Source of the DNA: Ficedula albicollis
Lineage: Eukaryota; Chordata; Aves; Passeriformes; Muscicapidae
Reading direction: 5' to 3'
DNA: 64,000 bases
Assembly (NCBI RefSeq): GCF_000247815.1
Contig: NC_021678.1
Span: forward strand, 3,369,425 to 3,433,424
The notes below the pieces were generated by a model, which was not told where the DNA came from, did not search any database, and saw only the letters and a list, made by a program, of their open reading frames with translations. The position numbers were made by a program, and so were the translations under genes. Below, one piece after another: positions 13,501-27,378 of this stretch (its first letter is position 1; each line of letters begins with the position of its first letter).

Positions 13501-14175
13501 AACTCAGAGGGATGTTTTATATACAGTTGAAACACACAGCTGCAATTAGTGCATATAATGTAAGGATTGAAAGGTTTCCACTGCTCAAAGAGGAAATGAC
13601 ACTAAAAGGGAACAAAATTGATCACTCTCCTTCCATTGTACAATCTTATGGCTCTATCCTTGATGTCCTGTACTTTTATAAAATTTCCCTACTCATCTGC
13701 TAAGGTATAAATTCAAGTGACTGATTATTAACCACAAATTTGTAATTGCTCAGTTTACATAAGAACAGGCATGCAGGCTGCAAATTAACATTTAAGCAAC
13801 AAATTATTTTTTAACAGGACATTTTTAACAGAACAGCTCATTATTTTAACTCAATGTTCTCTCAAACTGCTGGAAGAGAACACCACTGCCAGACAGCATT
13901 TGGCTGTCCCCTGAAGGCCTGTGTGAATCAGCAAGTCAAAAGATGGAAATACTTTAGCTGAGCACAAAAGCATCAATGAAAGCAAAAAAACATACACTCT
14001 TCAAATAATACTGCTCCAGTAAAAATTGTATTCTCGCTGTTGAAATTCTCCTAGCTCCAGTCTCCTAATGCTGCCACTTGTGGAAGTAAAGTACTGAACT
14101 TCCTTTCACGTGAAACCCAGCTCAGAAGTGACCACAGAAAGCTCACACCCAAAGCACTGAAGCCTCTTGATGTAC

Positions 14176-14309
14176 CTTTTGCTCTCTTCCACTGCTTTGT
14201 CCAAGTGCTGGAAGATATCTTGGAATAAAACGCAGCTGGAGCGACTGTTGATGTCGTAGCCATATCCTCTCTTCCAGTACTGCTTCAGGTCATTCAGGTA
14301 TTCCAGCAC
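14176..14309 (-). CDS. MINPP1: MINPP1 exon 4
   Basis: Internal coding exon of 134 bp. The acceptor AG is at 14311-14310 and the exon opens in phase 0 with [18 protein letters not shown], a hallmark MINPP1 segment. It continues through [20 protein letters not shown] and ends with two bases of a Ser codon before the GT donor at 14175-14174 (gtacat). The two spare bases join the first base of exon 5 to give ...[13 protein letters not shown]. This agrees with the exon border known from vertebrate MINPP1. No damage is seen. Confidence 0.95.
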
Positions 14310-14648
14310 CTAAAGTTAGAGCTCACAGGTTTTTGTTACTGCACCAAGGGAAAGCAAAAAGCTCCCAACCTGGAGCAATGACACAAGAAGAACCCCAAAC
14401 ATCAAGGCTCCAGCTGAAACCACTTTAGCATTAAACCAGACAACAGATCAGACCAAAGAGTGACCAAATTCAGCATCTGGCAACAATCAGTCAGGTGAGG
14501 TGCTGCACATCATGAGACAACCACTATACCCACTGCTTTATTTAACCCTTGTGACTTTGCCTTAGGCTCATCATTCTTCCCATAGAATCCATCCCACACC
14601 TTTAGCCCAGCTCATCTCTTTTTCCAGAGACATGCACACATCTCAAGT

Positions 14649-14800
14649 AGACAGAACTGTGCCTTGGAATTATGCAAGAGCACACGGTGCTCTCCTTGTT
14701 CTCTGTTCCTTTCCTGACAAATCAAGTAAGACAGAATTGTGCCTTGGAATTATGCAAGAGCACACGGCGCTCTCCTTGTTCTCTGTTCCTTTCCTGACAA
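14649..14800. repeat. 80-bp tandem duplication in MINPP1 intron 3
   Basis: The unit starting agacagaactgtgccttgg at 14649 repeats at 14729. The copies differ at two clear sites (aact/aatt and cggtg/cggcg). The second copy ends after about 72 bp. Confidence 0.92.
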
Positions 14801-15236
14801 TTTCTGGCATCAAAGTCATTTCCCACCTCCCTGCTGAATTATTCAAAACTAGACTGAACAGGGCAAGTCTCAGCAGAAGCCCATGGGGGCTCTGATCCTC
14901 TCAGACAGGAGATCACTTATTCCTAACTGCCCACCCTTTAGCCAAACACCTACCTATGCAAAGGTCTCCTGTTTTCCCAGGGGGGCAAATTTCCTTAAGA
15001 GCCTTGGGGGAGCCTTACCGAACACCAAAAATTACATCAAACAGTTTTGAAGGAAGAGGAACAAACATTTGTCTCCTTTATCTGGGTTCTACTGGGTTTT
15101 GTCAACAGGCATTCATTAGGCTTAGAGAGCTGATAACCCCCAAAACCAAACAGAGAGCCTCAGAGGCCCTGGAAGGCCTCACCTGATGTACCCTGGAGTG
15201 AATTTCATCATGCGATTCTATCGTGTGAAAAACACA

Positions 15237-15341
15237 CATTACAGAATGGCTTGGGATGGAAAGCCATTTAAGATCATCTCATTCCAAGCCCCCTGCCACA
15301 GGCAGGGACACTTTCCACCAGAGCAGGTTGCTCCAAGCCCC
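15237..15341 (-). mobile_element. CR1 LINE 3' end abutting a splice donor
   Basis: The plus strand starts with a degraded inverted CR1 tail (attacagaatggcttggg), then the ggcagggacactttccacc block, then gttgctccaagcccc. On the minus strand the CR1 body starts (ggggcttggagcaac) within about eight bases of the exon 3 donor at 15347-15346. It is a short 5'-truncated insertion in the same strand as the gene. Confidence 0.8.
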
Positions 15342-15347
15342 ACATAC

Positions 15348-15445
15348 CTTGGCATCTTCTTCACTGAAGAGCGAACACCACGGGGAGGTCACATTTTTTA
15401 TGGCCAGCTCGTATGAGCAGGTGAGAAAAGCCACTTGAACAAGAT
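15348..15445 (-). CDS. MINPP1: MINPP1 exon 3
   Basis: Internal coding exon of 98 bp. The acceptor is attacag ending at 15446, and the first two bases complete an Asp codon begun by exon 2 (NA-D-LVQVAF). The exon encodes LVQVAFLTCSYELAIKNVTS and PWCSLFSEEDAK. These match the vertebrate MINPP1 segment with conserved CS, LAIK and SPWC residues. The NVT is a potential N-glycosylation site. It ends on a complete Lys codon before the donor gtatgt. No damage is seen. Confidence 0.95.
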
Positions 15446-16330
15446 CTGTAATAAATCCAACAAACAAGCACGAGATAAGCCACTGCCACACAAGTAGCAA
15501 TTTCCTCTCCTCAGTTTACCTCTAAAAATAATTGCAGGCAGCTACTATTTGGCAATGAAAACAATGAAATCCAATAAATATTTGGCAGGACCGAGACCAA
15601 ACACCAGAAACACACAGTTCAACAGAATTGTTGTGCAAAATCCAAATTTTGGACTGTAAGCTCTTGACACTATATCATTACAAGGAGAAAACAAGAGCAT
15701 TTCACATTAAGTGCTGCCTATCTGCTGATGTGCAATAGGTGCCAGCTGCTGGTGTAGCCACACGGGCCAGAAGAGCCAACACAGAGAAGGTGTGAGGTCT
15801 TGGACAACTTCCCCTCCACGTCAGCATCTGAGTATGAGCAGCACCAGGCTGAACTTTGTTTCCAGCGTGTCCCTAGTGTTGCAATCCCAACAGCAACACT
15901 TTTTTGGGGGAGCTTTTTCCACCACTTGACTGCACAGGGAAACCCAGCACTTCTGTTCCTGACAGGTGAGTTACCACACAGACCCACAGGGCTGCTCTTC
16001 CTCAGGTCATTTAAGTGCTTGAACTGTAACTGGTTTCACAAAAGCTACAAGAAAAACACTGAAGTCCCTCTAAAACCAGGAAAAGCTGATTTCATCCACA
16101 GGAAATATGCATTCAAACATCTTCTTCTTCTTCTTCTTCTGACCACTATCCAACAATCGTTCATTGCTGCAACACCAAAACAGACTTACAGCCTCATGCA
16201 CTTTAATAATTAGAGACTGCATCTCCAACTCACAGCCACTTTAAATTACCTACTCTGCATAACTACACGTCTTGGTAGTCGTTCCTGGCCAGCCCTGGAA
16301 CCAAAGCCACCTGCAAAGAGAATTCCTTAC
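15446..16330 (-). other. MINPP1: MINPP1 intron 2
   Basis: An 885-bp intron with GT at 16330-16329 (gtaagg) and AG at 15447-15446. It contains a short CTT microsatellite (16121-16140). The 137-aa plus-strand open frame at 15800-16213 overlaps the microsatellite and shows no recognisable family. Otherwise unique sequence. Confidence 0.9.
16121..16140. repeat. CTT microsatellite
   Basis: About 6.7 uninterrupted CTT units in MINPP1 intron 2. Confidence 0.95.
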
Positions 16331-16519
16331 CTGCATTTAGCTCCTCCACTGGCAAACACAAGGCACTGGCCACCTTCTCCAGGACCTTCTTCATCTCAGG
16401 CCCCACTTTGAAGGCATTCACCTGGCACATGGCCGCGTCATTCTCCTCCACCAGGGCGACAAACTTGGCACAGTGATCAAAGAACCGCATCAGGGAGTCG
16501 TTAACTTCAACCTCCACCT
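16331..16519 (-). CDS. MINPP1: MINPP1 exon 2
   Basis: Internal coding exon of 189 bp. The acceptor is a pyrimidine-rich tract ending tttcag at 16520. Its first two bases complete a Glu codon started by the last G of exon 1. It encodes [16 protein letters not shown], followed by [16 protein letters not shown] and LPVEELNA, as in vertebrate MINPP1 ([12 protein letters not shown] and FKTGPEM in human). It ends with one base of the Asp codon shared with exon 3 and a good donor (gtaagg). No damage is seen. Confidence 0.95.
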
Positions 16520-17091
16520 CTGAAAGCAAACGTGGGCATCAGGGGGAGCACCGCCATCCCCAAGGGTACCAGCATGTGGCCACCACGACATCCTCCAAGG
16601 AAAAGCCCACCCACCACAGCTGTGTCCCCATGGAGGGGATGCAGGGTCCCCTTCAACCTGGGCATGGGAGATGTGGGACTGGTCTGGTGGAGGGAGGGCA
16701 GCGGACATCCCCAAACCCTCTGGGAGCATCAGACTCTTCCAGCCACCCAGGAAGACATCAGGAGTCCCCCAGTCCCTCAGGGAGGTCATGGAGGATCGAG
16801 GCTCCCCCAGCTCTCAGGGAAAGCACAAGGCTCCCTCAGGAGAAGGGGGGAGCTCCCGCAGGGAGGGTGTGAGGTACCCCCATCCCCTCTGGAAGAGCCG
16901 GGAATCCCTCAGGGAGGACAGGGGAGCCATTCAGTCAGGGCACGGCGGTCTCCCTCACCCCCTCAGGGAGGGGGGCACCTGGCACGCCCTCAGGGAGGGC
17001 ACAGGAGTCCCCCAACCCCTCGGGAGAGCTGGGAACCCCTCAGGAAAAGCCAAGGGCTCCCCAGGGAAGGGGGTGGGTGTCGTGCACTCAC
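16520..17091 (-). other. MINPP1: MINPP1 intron 1 with degenerate GC-rich minisatellite
   Basis: A short 572-bp intron with donor gtgagt at 17091-17086 and AG at 16521-16520. From about 16680 to 17070 it is a degenerate tandem repeat with a recurring ccctcaggga core spaced irregularly at a few tens of bases. The open plus-strand frames over it are a by-product of this repeat. Confidence 0.85.
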
Positions 17092-18560
<1,469 letters not shown>

Positions 18561-19465
18561 TGTCTGAGCTGTTTGTACCTCTGCTTTGCCTCTGTGGAGC
18601 TCAGTAAATACAAAAAAGTCAATACACGAGGGGAAAGGTATCATTCCTCTCTGCTGGATGGACTGCAGTAGGGAAACAGAGGCAGAGACAAGGTACGCTG
18701 TCTTTCTCTGTGCGTAAAAGTCAGAGCAAACCCTGTGAAGCAGATTGGCTCAGGACAACCTAAGGACAACCTTCTTCTTGGTGGTCAGTGTCCCATCTGA
18801 AAAATTTTGAATTGCTCCTCTTTCTTCTCTACAATTGCGCAATGCATTATCAACTCTAAGATTTACTATTGCAAAAATGGACCTTGTTCAGTCGGTAAGA
18901 GGATGTGCTGTTGTCCCTTGGAGTCCTGTTTTAGAGAATCTTATCTGTTGATGTAAAGCAACAGCAGAAACTTGCTAACAAATACCTACCGTGTCTTATC
19001 CATCAAATCAGCATTTAAATTAGCTAAATATTAAGATCAGTCAAAACCCTGAACCTAGGCTGGGCTGGGAATGGGGCAAGTGGGGATGTGGAAGCAAACT
19101 TTAAAGCTATCTCTGTTTCTCAGAGTTCTGTGAAAATTTCAGCTATGATGTGCATATCTCCATCATTACAGAAGCTCTGGTGTAGATAGATTTTTTAAAA
19201 GTTAGTGCAATCTCTTCTTTGTTGCTATGTCACGGCAGAAATTCATCCCAAACCAGGAAAGATGCCGGGGACTGCAGCTCTCCTCAGAATTCCCTTTGTC
19301 CTCCAACATGGGCAACCAAAGCCATGGAGCCATGAAGGGTGTTTTTGGCCCTTTTTTTTGCTAAAAAACAGCTGGATTGAACTCAAGGTAAGGTAGTGAT
19401 GCTGTGAGGGGATTATAGGTGGCTGCTGCAGGTGTCAGCAGTGTGGGGCGTGTGGGTTTTTCCAT
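18561..19465. other. Unique non-coding sequence upstream of MINPP1
   Basis: AT-rich sequence follows abruptly after the GC-rich block. A 38-codon plus-strand frame starting at 18555 has no recognisable similarity. No repeat or gene is recognised. Confidence 0.5.
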
Positions 19466-19900
19466 AGAATCACAGAATCTCTTGAGTTGGAAGGCACACA
19501 CATAGATCACCGAACCACAGCATCCCAGGATCCCTGAGGCTGGGAAAGGTGAACCACAGAATCCCGGGATCCCTGAGGCTGGAAAAGCCCGAACCACAGC
19601 ATCCCAGGATCCCTGAGGCTGGGAAAGCCCTCCCAGCCCATGGAGCCCAAGCTGTGCCCGATGCCCACCTTGTCCCCAGCCCAGAGCACTGAGTGCCACC
19701 TCCAGCCCTTCCTTGGACACCTCCAGGGATGGGCACTCCAAACCTCCCTGGGCAGCCCCTGCCAAGGCCTGAGCACCCTTTCCATGCAGAAATTCCTCCT
19801 GCTCTCCAACCTGAGCCTCCCCTGGCACAGCTTGAGGCCGTTTCCCGTTCTCTGTCCCCTGACCCCCTCACCCTGGCCTGCACCCTCCTGTAAGGGAGTT
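19466..19900 (-). mobile_element. CR1 LINE 3' part, antisense, with triplicated tail
   Basis: Starts with the inverted CR1 tail (catagaatcacagaatct), then CR1 3' UTR blocks (cctcccagcccatggagccc, ccttgtccccagcccagag, ggaaattcctcctgc-type). It is 5'-truncated and ends near a ctcctgtaagggagtt block. Open frames over it are not functional. Confidence 0.9.
19512..19629. repeat. Three tandem copies of a 39-40 bp CR1 tail segment
   Basis: Units starting gaaccacag at 19512, 19551 and 19591, each with atccc(a/g)ggatccctgaggctgg. The comparable CR1 copy at 27437 has the segment only once. Confidence 0.92.
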
Positions 19901-22483
19901 ACGGCATGATAAAGACACCCCTCAGTCTCCTCAGAGAAGTCCAACTCCTTTTAGCACTTTTTTTCTTGTTCCCAGCAAGAGCAGGTAGAAATAAGCAGCT
20001 CTGTAAAAACAAGTGGTAGCATGAGGTTTGCAGCCAGGGATGCTTCCAGCTGGGAGCCACGTCCAGAGAGGCACACAGGATATAAACATCCTGTGGATCC
20101 CAGGCTGGCTGAGGCTGAAGGGAGCTCGGTGGGCACCTGGTGGCACCTCCCTGCTCCAGCAGGGCCATCCCAGAGCACAGGGCACAGCACTGTGTGCACA
20201 CAGCTCTGCAACAGCCCCAGGGAGGAGAGCCCAGAGGCTCTGTGGGCAATCTGCTCAGGCTGGGCACTGCCCAGGGAAGAAGTTGTGCCTCCTGTGCAGG
20301 GGAATTGCTGGGCTCAGGCCCTGCCCGTGGCTCTGGTGCCATTGCTGGGCCCTGCTCAGAGCCCTCCCTGCAGACACTCAGTCACATCCCGCTGGCACTG
20401 CTGGCAGCATGGAATGATGGCATTGTGATGACCTATCCAGAAAAGCTTAGAGAGGCTTAGAAAAGCAAAGAATAAAAAGAGGCATCCTGTGGAAAAGCCT
20501 GAGCAGCGCAGTGGTGACACATCAGGTTATAAAACAGTTTGGGCAAAAGCATAAGCAAAACATCCCCATGCTGATTCCACCCATTTTCAGCTAAACCCTC
20601 ACTACTGAATAGATACCAGCTTGTAGCTAAGGAAACAGAGTTATCTGAGCTTTTGGCCCACAGCACATCCTGAGGAGACCTGTGTTTTATACAGTTAGAC
20701 TTTATTCCCTGCCTGCATATTCAGGCTATTGCTTCTGCAGCTGAAGACTTTCAATGAACAAATAAATTTTCATGATCTATTTAGTCCAGTGGTGAAATTC
20801 TCACCTGTATCTCACCTGTCTCCTACCTCCTCAATATCCAAAAGAAAGTGTTAATGCAAGAGTATGCTAAGGCTCAAACAGGGTATGCAAAGCCTGCAAT
20901 GCTGAAAGGGAAAAGAAAATAAGGGAATAAGGTAGTGGTTTAAAGCTTCTGGGCAAAGTTACGGGCTCTCTGTTGGAGCAGGACAGTGTGACTCAGCTGT
21001 CTCCCAGTGACTCTGTGCAGGGCTACTTGGCCCCTTTCCTGTGGCTCGTTTATTTTATATTACACATATCTACCACAAATCACTTCTGGCATATCATCTT
21101 TCATAACAAAACCAGCGTGAGACTACATGCAGTGTTGCTTTGAAACCTGTTGAGGGTATTTTGTGAACACTGAGAAAACACCCATTCCATCTTCTGCACA
21201 ATTATTCACTGTAAGGAAACTGTAGTTGGTTTTAGTAGGAAAAGGATTTTGCATATTACAGCAGTGTGCAGGTGAGGGAGAAAAAGAGAACTCAAAGAGG
21301 TTTTTTTTGGAGACTGTAAATGTGACATTAAAAGGTAATTAAATAAAAACTGGTTTGTGATCCCAGATTCTGTTCCAGAAAGGGATTTCTGTGTTCTGAG
21401 TTGTCAAGGGCAGACAGTTACTCCACATGGGATCCCTTCCTTGTTCCTCTCATTAAATCATCACATCCTATTGAATCCCATGAAATTGTTCAGATATGTA
21501 TTTTCAATAGTTTCACAGACTATTTTCTATTAAGACAGGGAAAAATCTTATCAAAAAAATATCATTCTCTGAGGAGTCACAATACCTGCAGTTCATATCC
21601 CAGAACTCTAGACAAAGCCTTTACACAACAGCCATATTGCCATTTTCATCCTCCACAAGTATTGTGATGTTCTTTTTTTGGTCCTTGTGTCTTCTTTATA
21701 TCTAAGTTGGAGGCAAAAACTATTTACAAACATGCCTGTTCCAAATGCAACATTATCAGATTGTTCTCTCTTCTGTTCTCCTTTTTTTTATTATTTTTTT
21801 TTCTTTCCATCTTCAGTCCTAGTGATGCTGAGGGTGGTTAGTTCATGACTCACATTTCCACAGAAGCATTTTTTTGTTCTCTTGCAGTGCAATTAAATAG
21901 TCCTGTCCTGAATAATTTCCTTGTTTCTGCTTCATATATGGATTTTCTGTAGAGGTGCATCCATTTCCAAACCATGCTCTATTCAAAATGCAGCTGAGAA
22001 AATTAATGCACCAACCTCTTATGAAAACACCTTTTTTCTTATAAACCCTCCTGCTCCTCACTGCTTTGGTGGCCTGTAATTGCCACTAATGGGAGTGTAT
22101 TTCTTTAGCAGTGAAAGGGCAGAGAACCCAAATTTTCCTGCGTCCCTAGCTGAGTGTGTGCCATTAGCTGGTCTTTCCAGGAATGAAGAAAATGTTCCCA
22201 TTGCCAGTCTGAGCAATGGGGTAATTCCCATAGTACAGAAGTACTGTAGAAGTGAGGCATGGTTTCAGCTCTCTGTGTAATGCTTTTAAACCCTAAGATA
22301 TTAATTGCATAGCCCAGGGAGGAAAGCATCAGCCCCGAATTCTGTGTTCTGCTTTCCTTCTCACACAACCTCATTCCTTCACTGTCAAAGAATGGATCTC
22401 TAAGCAAGAATCTCTTCCTGCTGGCTGGCAGCCATTCCTTATTATCTGATGAGTGGCCTTGATTTTAGGAGAGAAAATAATCA
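19901..22483. other. Non-coding stretch, no gene seen
   Basis: 20020-20450 is GC-rich with several overlapping open frames (up to 147 aa), none recognisable and none with a consistent splice or start context. 20450-22480 is AT-rich unique DNA. No RNA gene or clear repeat is recognised. Confidence 0.45.
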
Positions 22484-23495
<1,012 letters not shown>

Positions 23496-25154
23496 ACCCA
23501 GGGGCAGCACCAGCACTTGTTCTTGTTAGTTGCTGTCACCTGTGAGCCTCACAGAGCTGAGGCAGCAGGGAAGTCACGGGAGTGCTGCTGTGGGGACACC
23601 CTGGTGTCACCTCCTGACCACGGTCTGCATTAACTCAGGTGGCCCAGAGCTGAATGTCCTCAGTTCATTTGGTTTTACTTATTCTCCCTAATCAAGTGAA
23701 TTCCAACGTGAGGGCAGAAAGCAAACCCAACAAGATCCCAAGGTTCTGCATCCTCCAGATGCCCCAGCTTTATCATGCTGAAGCGGACGAGCCCTGCAGA
23801 CACGAACAGGCTGGCAGTGGCTCGGCTCAGCCAAGGCACACACAGCAGCCCAGGTGAGCAGATGTCTGTGAGTGTGTCCCTGTCCTGGCCCTGGGCACGA
23901 GGAGTGGGGCTGGGCAGAGATGAGCTGATGGGAGTCTGATCTGGCGTAGAGAGAGGCAGGAAAGTGAAGGGGTGTGGTGGAGGCTCAGAGGAGGTGGCGG
24001 GTGTGGGCTTGGAGCAGCTCAGCCTGCTTTTAGGTCACACCTGCACACTGGGAGGTGGTGTAGCAGCACATTATCTTTGGGAGTTCCTCGTGCACCTTGC
24101 CTCCCACGAGGGTGTCCTTCTTCCCCCTGAACTTCCCTGGCTCACATGCAGCAGCTGGTGCTTGTGCTGAGCAGGCAATGCTGTGTTGTTCCTGCTGCTG
24201 GGTGGGATGGAGGCATCCAGAAATCCAGGCTCTTGATTCCCTGTCAGTTGGCATCACATCTCAGCTCACCAGTGCAAAGCCATGTCAGCAGAGTGATGCT
24301 CGATTCAGGGACACACTTTTGTACCCTGGATGCCAAATCTCTTTAATCTGGGGGCACTGCCAGGTCCCTGCTGCTCCTTTTGAAGTGTGGACTCTTCAGA
24401 GGCGCTTTCTGCTCATCTGGGCAGTCCTTCACCTTCTGTGCGTGTGAGTAGGGAGCAGTTTATTCTCATAAGGAAAGCACTGGGTTTTTCCATGGCTGAT
24501 GCCACATTTTGGTTAGCAATGGGAGAACTGGAAAAGGAACAACACATATAATTACTGCTTTCTGCAGAAAGGGCTGAATTCAGATCCCATCCATGCTGTT
24601 GTAATGGAGAGAGAGTGCTCCACATGCTCTCCCCTCTGGCACGGCACCGTTTAAACATGTGTGCCACAATCTGTTCTCCCAGAAAACACAGAAACCTCTG
24701 GGGATCCAAAGTGGTTTGACCTCTTTGCAAGCAGAGTTTCTGGTCTTGCAGTATGGCTTCACCCTGTGTGGGCAACACTGTCAGCGTGGCGACCCCATAA
24801 TTATGTGGTTGCCTTCCTGGAACATGACAGGGCCTTCCAGTTCTGGAGTAGCATGACCACATGCAGCAAAATAGTCAGGCTGTGGAATGGCTTGGAGATT
24901 CAAAAACCCAGACATAAATTCAGAAAGCCTCAAACCCCAGCCAAACTGGGTTTTCCAAGGCTAAAAGTAAATTTAAATTAGAGTTTCTTTTTCTAAGTAA
25001 GAGGAGGACAGAAACTACAGAAATTATTTGGACCTGTGCTCTGTATATGGAAACATAGATTTCTTGGTTGTATTTTCGCCAAAATACAGGCACAAAGAGA
25101 GCTCAAAGATCCAAGCATGCTAAAGGCAAGGGATTATTCAGAATTCTGAATCAT
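23496..25154. other. Non-coding stretch, no gene seen
   Basis: Moderately GC-rich unique sequence. Frames up to 149 aa occur on both strands but overlap each other and show no recognisable motifs. Confidence 0.45.
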
Positions 25155-25430
25155 GAAAGAACTGGACAGGAGAAGAGGAAATGGCCTCAAGCTGTGCCAG
25201 GGGAGGCTCAGGTTGGAGAGCAGGAGGAATTTCTGCATGGAAAGGGTGCTCAGGCCTTGGCAGGGGCTGCCCAGGGAGGTTTGGAGTGCCCATCCCTGGA
25301 GGTGTCCAAGGAAGGGCTGGAGGTGGCACTCAGTGCTCTGGGCTGGGGACAAGGTGGGCATTGGGCACAGCTTGGGCTCCATGGGCTGGGAGGGCTTTTC
25401 CAGCCTCAGTGATCCTGGAATTCTATGAAC
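25155..25430 (+). mobile_element. CR1 LINE 3' end, sense
   Basis: Sense CR1 3' UTR: caagctgtgccaggggagg, tggaaagggtgctcagg, ggctgcccagggaggtt, then cagcctcagtgatcctgg and attctatg as the tail. It is 5'-truncated. Confidence 0.9.
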
Positions 25431-26741
25431 CAGTAAGAGAAATTAATTAGTTAATTAATTAATCCAGTGTCATTCTTTTTAGTATGGTTCTGTCAGACAG
25501 GGTTTGGGCTTGGATGGCCCAAAGAAGACCATGGTAAGGAAGTTTGCTGACAGCACAAAACTTGATAGTGCCCAAGTACAGCAAACAAGTCAGAGGTAGG
25601 ATGAAGTTTAACAGTGAGAAATTCTCGCAGCAAGCAGGGATTTCTGCTGCAAACTCATCAGCTCAGTGGGACAAAGGAAGAGATAGGTTTGAACAGACCA
25701 GCAGATCTCCAGGCAGCTGGGACCCCTTGGTGTGGCACAGCCACCTCAGGGCAAACAGGAGTTGGAGGCAGGTCAGAAGTGACATTATCAGGATACAGGG
25801 AGAGATTAACCCTCCCCACTGTGGGTGGCCACAGCCACAGCCACAGCCACAGCCACAGCCAGCCACGGGCAGGACTGCAGGGAAGCACTGCTGGGTGGTG
25901 CCCAGCTTCTGCGAGGACACCCAGATGGCTTCAAACCAGACAGGAGTGAACATGGACTGGGCATCAGAAGGATTCTTGGGTGGAAAGGGATGCTGTGGAA
26001 GCAGCCTTCCAGCAGTAAATGACCCAGGTGAACTCAAGATGAATTCAGCAATCCCGGTGAGAAGAAGGAGGTGCTTTGTCCACCTCTGATGGCAGAAACT
26101 GGGCTTGGTGTGATGGGATGTTTCCATCCTGTTCCCCATTCTTCTACTCTGCTTCCAAACAGAGGTTCCAGCCTGCAGTGCTCTTTTACAACCCAAGACA
26201 AAAGGGATGTTTGAGTAACAACAATAGTGTGACTTCCACTGACCAGTGCCATCCATCCCTGCAGGAAAACAGGGGCGGAAAAGCTCTGAAAGAGCTTCAG
26301 AAAAACTCAGTGTCAGGAGTTGGCGTGAAACAAATCCCACTGTATCACGCTGCATTCAAAGCCACATCATTAAATCATTCAGGATGAAGGACTGGAAACA
26401 GGGGGAGTTTGCCAAGTTATTCAGCAGATGTACAGTCACGGCTGGTCAGCAGCTTTCTAAAATTACCACAGTCACCTAAGACAGATTTTCTTCATGACCA
26501 AGGCAGCTTTTTAATAGATTCAGTAAACAAAATGTTGTCTGGTAACATTTCTCCTAATTCTAAGGCAGTAAATTATCCTTGTGATACTGCTTTTCAAGTC
26601 CTTCAACATTTTCTATTCCTGTTCAGAATTTTTATTTTCTTTTTTAAAATGCTGATTGCTCTCATCTACCCTTATAAGAGTGAAGGCCATGCTAACTTCT
26701 GTCTAGTTGTAAAAGGCTGGTTTGTAGGGAATTATTTCAAG
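25431..26741. other. Non-coding stretch with AT-rich tail and short microsatellite
   Basis: Starts with an AATT-rich segment (25438-25465) after the CR1 tail. A short hexanucleotide repeat lies at 25829-25866. The frames of 181 aa (plus) and 230 aa (minus) overlap the same bases and show no recognised domains. Confidence 0.45.
25829..25866. repeat. CCACAG hexanucleotide microsatellite
   Basis: About six tandem units of the CCACAG/AGCCAC hexamer. Confidence 0.92.
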
Positions 26742-26983
26742 GAGTTTGGAGGCCATTTAAGAACATTTCAAAATTCCTTTCTTATCTAGACTAGTTAACT
26801 TTTGTCACTTTATTTTTTTTTCCACGGGAAGTAACAACTCACTGTTAACCACTTTGCTTCTCGAGTTTGGAGGCCATTTAAGAACATTTCAAAATTCCTT
26901 TCTTATCTAGACTAGTTAACTTTTGTCACTTTATTTTTTTTTCCACGGGAAGTAACAACTCACTGTTAACCACTTTGCTTCTC
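26742..26983. repeat. Perfect 121-bp tandem duplication
   Basis: The block starting gagtttggaggccattt at 26742 repeats at 26863 with no difference that I can see, including a poly-T stretch. Two copies. Confidence 0.93.
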
Positions 26984-27002
26984 TGCCTGCTCTTCACTGC
27001 CC

Positions 27003-27378
27003 TGTTTTATGAAGTTCAGCTTCCACCTCCTCTAGACTTGAGAGATGGAGAGGCATTAGGATGCCAAGGAAATCATTATACTTGCCAATACACTCACCCA
27101 AGAGGAGAAGCAAATACTGAGAGTGAAATCCCAGTTCTTTCAGTGCTAAAATGAACACAGGTGCTTGTTCTGTCCTCCCCAAAGTCTGCATGTTTTATGA
27201 AGTTCAGCTTCCATCTCCTCTAGACTTGAGAGATGGAGAGGCATTAGGATGCCAAGGAAATCATTGTACTTGCCAATACACTCACCCAAGAGGAGAAGCA
27301 AATACTGAGAGTGAAATCCCAGTTCTTTAAGTGCTAAAATGAACACAGGTGCTTGTTCTGTCCTCCCCAAAGTCTGCA
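27003..27378. repeat. 188-bp tandem duplication carrying an open frame on the minus strand
   Basis: The block starting tgttttatgaagttcagc at 27003 repeats at 27191 with three substitutions that I can see. On the minus strand each copy holds an open frame of about 60 codons including KELGFHSQYLLLLLGE and LMPLHLSSLEE. Of the three differences two are silent in this frame and one changes Val to Met. An AG that could act as acceptor (tggctgcag) precedes the second copy, but no donor GT follows either copy. I do not recognise the peptide. Confidence 0.85.

Larger units (their letters stand above)
5140..14175 (-). other. MINPP1: MINPP1 intron 4 (about 9.0 kb)
   Basis: The intron starts with GT at 14175-14174 (gtacat) and ends with AG at 5141-5140. 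It contains two CR1 fragments (5343-5665 and 7201-7325), a 70-bp tandem duplication (5803-5942), a short A-run (7632-7646) and a 27-bp duplication (10449-10502). The rest is unique AT-rich DNA. I see no exon of another gene on either strand; the open frames here are short and unrecognised. Confidence 0.85.
14310..15347 (-). other. MINPP1: MINPP1 intron 3
   Basis: A 1,038-bp intron with GT at 15347-15346 (gtatgt) and AG at 14311-14310. It carries an 80-bp tandem duplication (14649-14800) and a CR1 3' end that begins almost at the splice donor (15237-15341). No other coding sequence is recognised. Confidence 0.9.
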
